DNA of 8,978 bases from Patescibacteria group bacterium (lineage in GTDB: Bacteria; Patescibacteriota; Minisyncoccia; Portnoybacterales; GWB1-42-6). The stretch lies in the NCBI GenBank assembly GCA_018826025.1, contig JAHKAK010000092.1, positions 1 to 8,978 on the forward strand, given 5' to 3'. Below, piece after piece: positions 7,111 to 8,978 of the stretch (position 1 is the first letter of the stretch; each line of letters starts with the position of its first letter). The notes beneath the pieces were generated by a model that was not told the DNA's origin, made no database searches, and was given only the letters and a program-made list of their open reading frames with translations. The translations under genes were made by a program, and so were the position numbers.

Positions 7111-7143
7111 AAATATTCGTGACGTCAGACGTCACGAATATTT
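7111..7143 (+). repeat. Perfect 33-nt palindrome (15-bp arms, CAG spacer)
   Basis: AAATATTCGTGACGT (7111-7125) and ACGTCACGAATATTT (7129-7143) are exact reverse complements separated by CAG. The centre also reads as two GACGTC sites in tandem separated by one A (7121-7133). It starts at the base after the terminator's T-run. It could be a protein-binding site, a dispersed element or a second hairpin; nothing here decides among these. Confidence 0.85.
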
Positions 7144-7304
7144 GAGTTTAAAATATAATGTCGCACAATATAATTATGCACACAAAATAATGGTTGATGA
7201 AAAAAAATAAAATCAGGTAAATCTTTAAAATATTATAAAAAATAATACGGAAAACAATTTATTTTATTGAACCAAAAACAGCTCCCTACTCACGAGTCGT
7301 TTTT
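7144..7304. other. A/T-rich non-coding stretch
   Basis: I see no credible gene here on either strand. The only + strand starts noticed give peptides of a few codons (for example ATG 7176 and ATG 7190, both stopping almost at once). No tRNA T-loop sequence or tandem repeat was found. A small inverted motif, ACTC-AC-GAGT, followed by CG and a T-run lies near 7288-7306, just ahead of the promoter. Confidence 0.6.
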
Positions 7305-7333
7305 TTGACAAAAAGATTTTAAAAAGTTAAATT
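7305..7333 (+). promoter_or_regulatory. Sigma-70-type promoter for the pyrD-like gene
   Basis: A consensus -35 box TTGACA (7305-7310) is followed after 17 bases by TAAATT (7328-7333), four of six matches to TATAAT. Transcription would start near 7340, leaving a leader of about 30 bases before the start codon. A strong ribosome site, AGGAGGT (7359-7365), lies seven bases before TTG 7373. Confidence 0.65.
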
Positions 7334-7372
7334 AGACGCAGTACATTTTAATTAAATAAGGAGGTGGAAAAA

Positions 7373-8227
7373 TTGATAAAGCTATCCAATGGCCATTGTT
7401 TTGAGTACGTGACGGCCAGCGGCGCTTTGGCTTTTGACGGCCGAGGTTGGCCTTGGGAAAAACCGCTGGTTTGGTCGGGTGTAATCCAGCCTGGATTATT
7501 TACCAATATTGCCAAGACCATCACAGTTTTGTCGCAACAGGGCAATAATCTTTTTTACTGCGTTCGTTTTCTGCCCAGTGGCGTGATAAATGCGGTGGCT
7601 ATGCGTAACCAAGGGATATTTTGGTGGTATGAAAAGATCGGTCGTTATATTGACCGGCAAAAAGAGTCGCTGGTAGCTTCGGTGTATTTTGAAAATGAGC
7701 CCCAAATGCAAGCGATGGCGGCTATACTGAACAAGGTTGACTTGGTTGGCGTTGAGGTTAATCCTCGATGTCCCAATATTCATCTTTCGCCGTATTGGCC
7801 ATGTTGCGAGGCAATCGTACGGAATTGCCGAGACTTCAAAAAAGAATTGCGTCACCCTCTCTTTTTGAAGTTGACCGTTGAAGATGTCGTTGAGCAGATT
7901 TTGCCAAAACTGGAAGGCACAGTGGAAGCAGTCTCCATCAATAGCGTCCGTTGGAAAAAGATGTTTCCAACTAAAATAAGCCCACTGGCGCAGGTGGGCG
8001 GCGGTGCGGTTTCAGGCAAAATTACCCAGCCAATCGTTTGGCCATTCTTGGAACGCGCGGTGCAAACTTCTTCTATCCCAGTCATTGCCTCGGCCGTTTG
8101 GGATTTTGAGGATTTAGCCAAAGTGCGCTCCTTGGGCGCCAAGGCCATTGCTTTTGGCTCGATCCATATGCTGTATCCCTGGCGGCCGACCAGCTTTGTT
8201 AAAAAAGAAATGGAGGGAAAAAAGTAA
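7373..8227 (+). CDS. pyrD: Dihydroorotate dehydrogenase-like flavoprotein (class 1 type)
   Basis: FMN-dependent TIM-barrel enzyme family that oxidises dihydroorotate to orotate in pyrimidine synthesis. TTG 7373 is preferred over GTG 7364 because the latter overlaps the AGGAGGT site; it gives 284 aa. Residues equivalent to the L. lactis class 1 active site are visible: Lys48 (IAKTIT), Asn73 (INAVAMRN), the NPRCPN loop with Asn130, the catalytic-base Cys133 and Asn135, Lys166 (LFLKLT) and Asn190 (SINS). A cysteine rather than serine at 133 indicates class 1. GGGAVSGK (209-216) matches the glycine-rich GGLSG loop. One departure: the FMN-phosphate loop, normally IGxGGI, reads IASAVW, while the later GS (262-263) is kept. 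With cofactor binding altered, orotate production is likely but not certain, and a related flavoenzyme activity is possible. The gene has its own promoter and terminator and no neighbouring pyr gene in the window. Confidence 0.82.
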   Translation: MIKLSNGHCFEYVTASGALAFDGRGWPWEKPLVWSGVIQPGLFTNIAKTITVLSQQGNNLFYCVRFLPSGVINAVAMRNQGIFWWYEKIGRYIDRQKESLVASVYFENEPQMQAMAAILNKVDLVGVEVNPRCPNIHLSPYWPCCEAIVRNCRDFKKELRHPLFLKLTVEDVVEQILPKLEGTVEAVSINSVRWKKMFPTKISPLAQVGGGAVSGKITQPIVWPFLERAVQTSSIPVIASAVWDFEDLAKVRSLGAKAIAFGSIHMLYPWRPTSFVKKEMEGKK

Positions 8228-8236
8228 AAGCAGCCG

Positions 8237-8292
8237 GGCGGGCGTAGAAACACCCCGCCTTTTTTATTTTTAATCAGGCGGCGGGTTTTTTT
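8237..8292 (+). terminator. Overlapping intrinsic terminators after the pyrD-like gene
   Basis: GGCGGG (8237-8242) pairs with CCCGCC (8254-8259) and is followed by T6 (8260-8265). The same CCCGC (8254-8258) can instead pair with GCGGG (8281-8285), which is followed directly by T7 (8286-8292). The two hairpins exclude each other, and both end in T-runs. Confidence 0.8.
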
Positions 8293-8293
8293 A

Positions 8294-8324
8294 TTTACAT
8301 TCTTACCATACTCTGTAGTATGAT
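8294..8324 (+). promoter_or_regulatory. Possible promoter overlapped by a small palindrome
   Basis: TTTACA (8294-8299) and TATGAT (8319-8324) resemble -35 and -10 boxes, though the 19-base spacing is long. A perfect inverted repeat, CATACT-CTGT-AGTATG (8307-8322), covers the spacer and most of the -10 box, the layout of an operator. Its position, between a terminator and a well-started gene, supports a promoter, but the boxes are only fair. Confidence 0.4.
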
Positions 8325-8372
8325 AGATTTGTAAATTTTCATGTTTAAGTGGAAACTTGATATTGGAAAGGC

Positions 8373-8434
8373 GTTGTGGTAGTGTTTATTTATTGGGAAG
8401 GGAGCAATTTTTGGTTCTTTTTATCAACCACAAC
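8373..8434 (+). promoter_or_regulatory. Leader inverted repeat ahead of the membrane-protein gene
   Basis: GTTGTGGT (8373-8380) is the exact reverse complement of ACCACAAC (8427-8434). The right arm ends two bases before the AGGAGGTG ribosome site (8437-8444). Folding in the leader RNA, with a 46-base loop, could influence access to that site. No known riboswitch pattern was recognised. Confidence 0.4.
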
Positions 8435-8448
8435 AGAGGAGGTGAATT

Positions 8449-8978
8449 ATGAAAACGATAAAGATGGTTTTGGGAGGACTTCTTTGGCCGGTGGTTCTTT
8501 TGTTCTCCGGCCAAATGTTGAGAATCAGTATAATGATTTTGTTCGCGGTCGGGATTGGAATTTGGCTTTCTTTGATCAAGCTGCTTTTTTTGATGCTTGA
8601 TGCAGTTTTTCTGTCCCCGGTCGAAATCGGCACGTTTTGCCTTGTTGTGTTACTTGTCGTAGTAAATGTATTTTTTTATATTTTGGCATACCGTAAATTT
8701 TTGCTTATCCATGGGTCAGTCGGAAAAAGTCGGTATCAAAACGAAGGCATGGATAATGACACCAAGCCAATGTCGGATTTAGGAGTTTGGTGGTGTGTGA
8801 TTAAGGTGAAATTTTTACGGTTTTGGCGCAAAGCAGACCTTTGGTTTAGTGACCGTAAATCCATAAATCAGGATTCGAAAATGACGGAAATAATAAAGAC
8901 TCTCAAGGTAATGGATGAGCACGCGAAAAGAGCTCGTGTTCTCTGGGCTCGTTCTCAAGGAGGCGGAGGATTTTCACA
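8449..8978 (+). CDS. Multi-pass membrane protein of unknown family, 3' end beyond window
   Basis: ATG 8449 follows a very strong ribosome site, AGGAGGTG (8437-8444), four bases upstream. The frame has no stop in 176 codons and leaves the window open. The N-terminal half is hydrophobic, with probable membrane segments at about 6-21, 26-52 and 62-82. A basic stretch follows (YRKF, then GKSRY), and then a soluble, Trp/Lys/Arg-rich region (for example VWWCVIKVKFLRFWRK, from about residue 113). The last visible residues include a Gly-rich GGGG run (about 171-174). I do not recognise the family. The leader carries a possible promoter and two inverted repeats, which suggests separate control from the upstream pyrD-like gene. 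Reading through the frame codon by codon found no frameshift. Confidence 0.75.
   Translation, partial: MKTIKMVLGGLLWPVVLLFSGQMLRISIMILFAVGIGIWLSLIKLLFLMLDAVFLSPVEIGTFCLVVLLVVVNVFFYILAYRKFLLIHGSVGKSRYQNEGMDNDTKPMSDLGVWWCVIKVKFLRFWRKADLWFSDRKSINQDSKMTEIIKTLKVMDEHAKRARVLWARSQGGGGFS

Noticed and set aside
8341..8382. Possible 13-residue leader peptide MFKWKLDIGKALW
   Set aside because: No ribosome site precedes it and it lacks a codon run typical of attenuation, so it is not supported as a gene.
8376..8600. 74-codon + strand frame overlapping the membrane-protein start
   Set aside because: It has no ribosome site, and the other frame has a strong one at 8437-8444 and stays open to the edge.
1..8978. 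CRISPR array, tRNA or rRNA genes
   Set aside because: No regularly spaced direct repeats, no tRNA T-loop words and no rRNA-like stretches were seen in the gaps.

Overview
The window looks like a chromosomal segment of a small-genome bacterium of the Patescibacteria/CPR type, most like a Parcubacteria relative. This is inferred from the style of the sequence: A/T-rich spacers, GTG and TTG starts behind strong AGGAGG sites, intergenic palindromic elements rich in TTCGC and CCCGCC words, and few recognisable operons. No marker gene fixes the taxon. TGA is used as a stop (end of iscU, 2978-2980), so the recoded-TGA CPR lineages are unlikely. All genes I support lie on the + strand.

Layout. 2-1294: C-terminal part of a GNAT-type acetyltransferase, open at the left edge. 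1433-2980: an IscU-type Fe-S scaffold gene split in frame by a 380-residue LAGLIDADG intein (1532-2671), inserted directly before the first cluster-ligand cysteine. 2950-3060: an imperfect inverted repeat that overlaps the end of iscU and abuts clpB. 3071-5680: clpB, a full-length disaggregase with a ClpB-type middle domain but also an LGF tripeptide where ClpC/ClpA carry their ClpP-docking loop. 5681-5907: two adjacent large palindromic structures without a gene. 5943-6683: a membrane-anchored HtrA-like protein whose catalytic His and Ser are replaced. 6705-7052: a small protein with three CxxC pairs, followed by a strong terminator and a perfect 33-nt palindrome. 7144-7372: A/T-rich non-coding DNA ending in a good promoter. 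7373-8227: a class 1 dihydroorotate dehydrogenase-like gene with overlapping terminators. 8228-8448: a promoter/leader region with two inverted repeats. 8449-8978: the start of a multi-pass membrane protein that runs off the right edge.

The genes do not form one pathway. iscU (Fe-S assembly) and clpB (protein disaggregation) are housekeeping functions; the pseudo-protease and zinc-ribbon protein are close neighbours that may be co-transcribed; the pyrimidine gene has its own promoter and terminator. The most notable object is the IscU intein: splicing must succeed before the scaffold can work, because the +1 splicing nucleophile is also the scaffold's first active-site cysteine.
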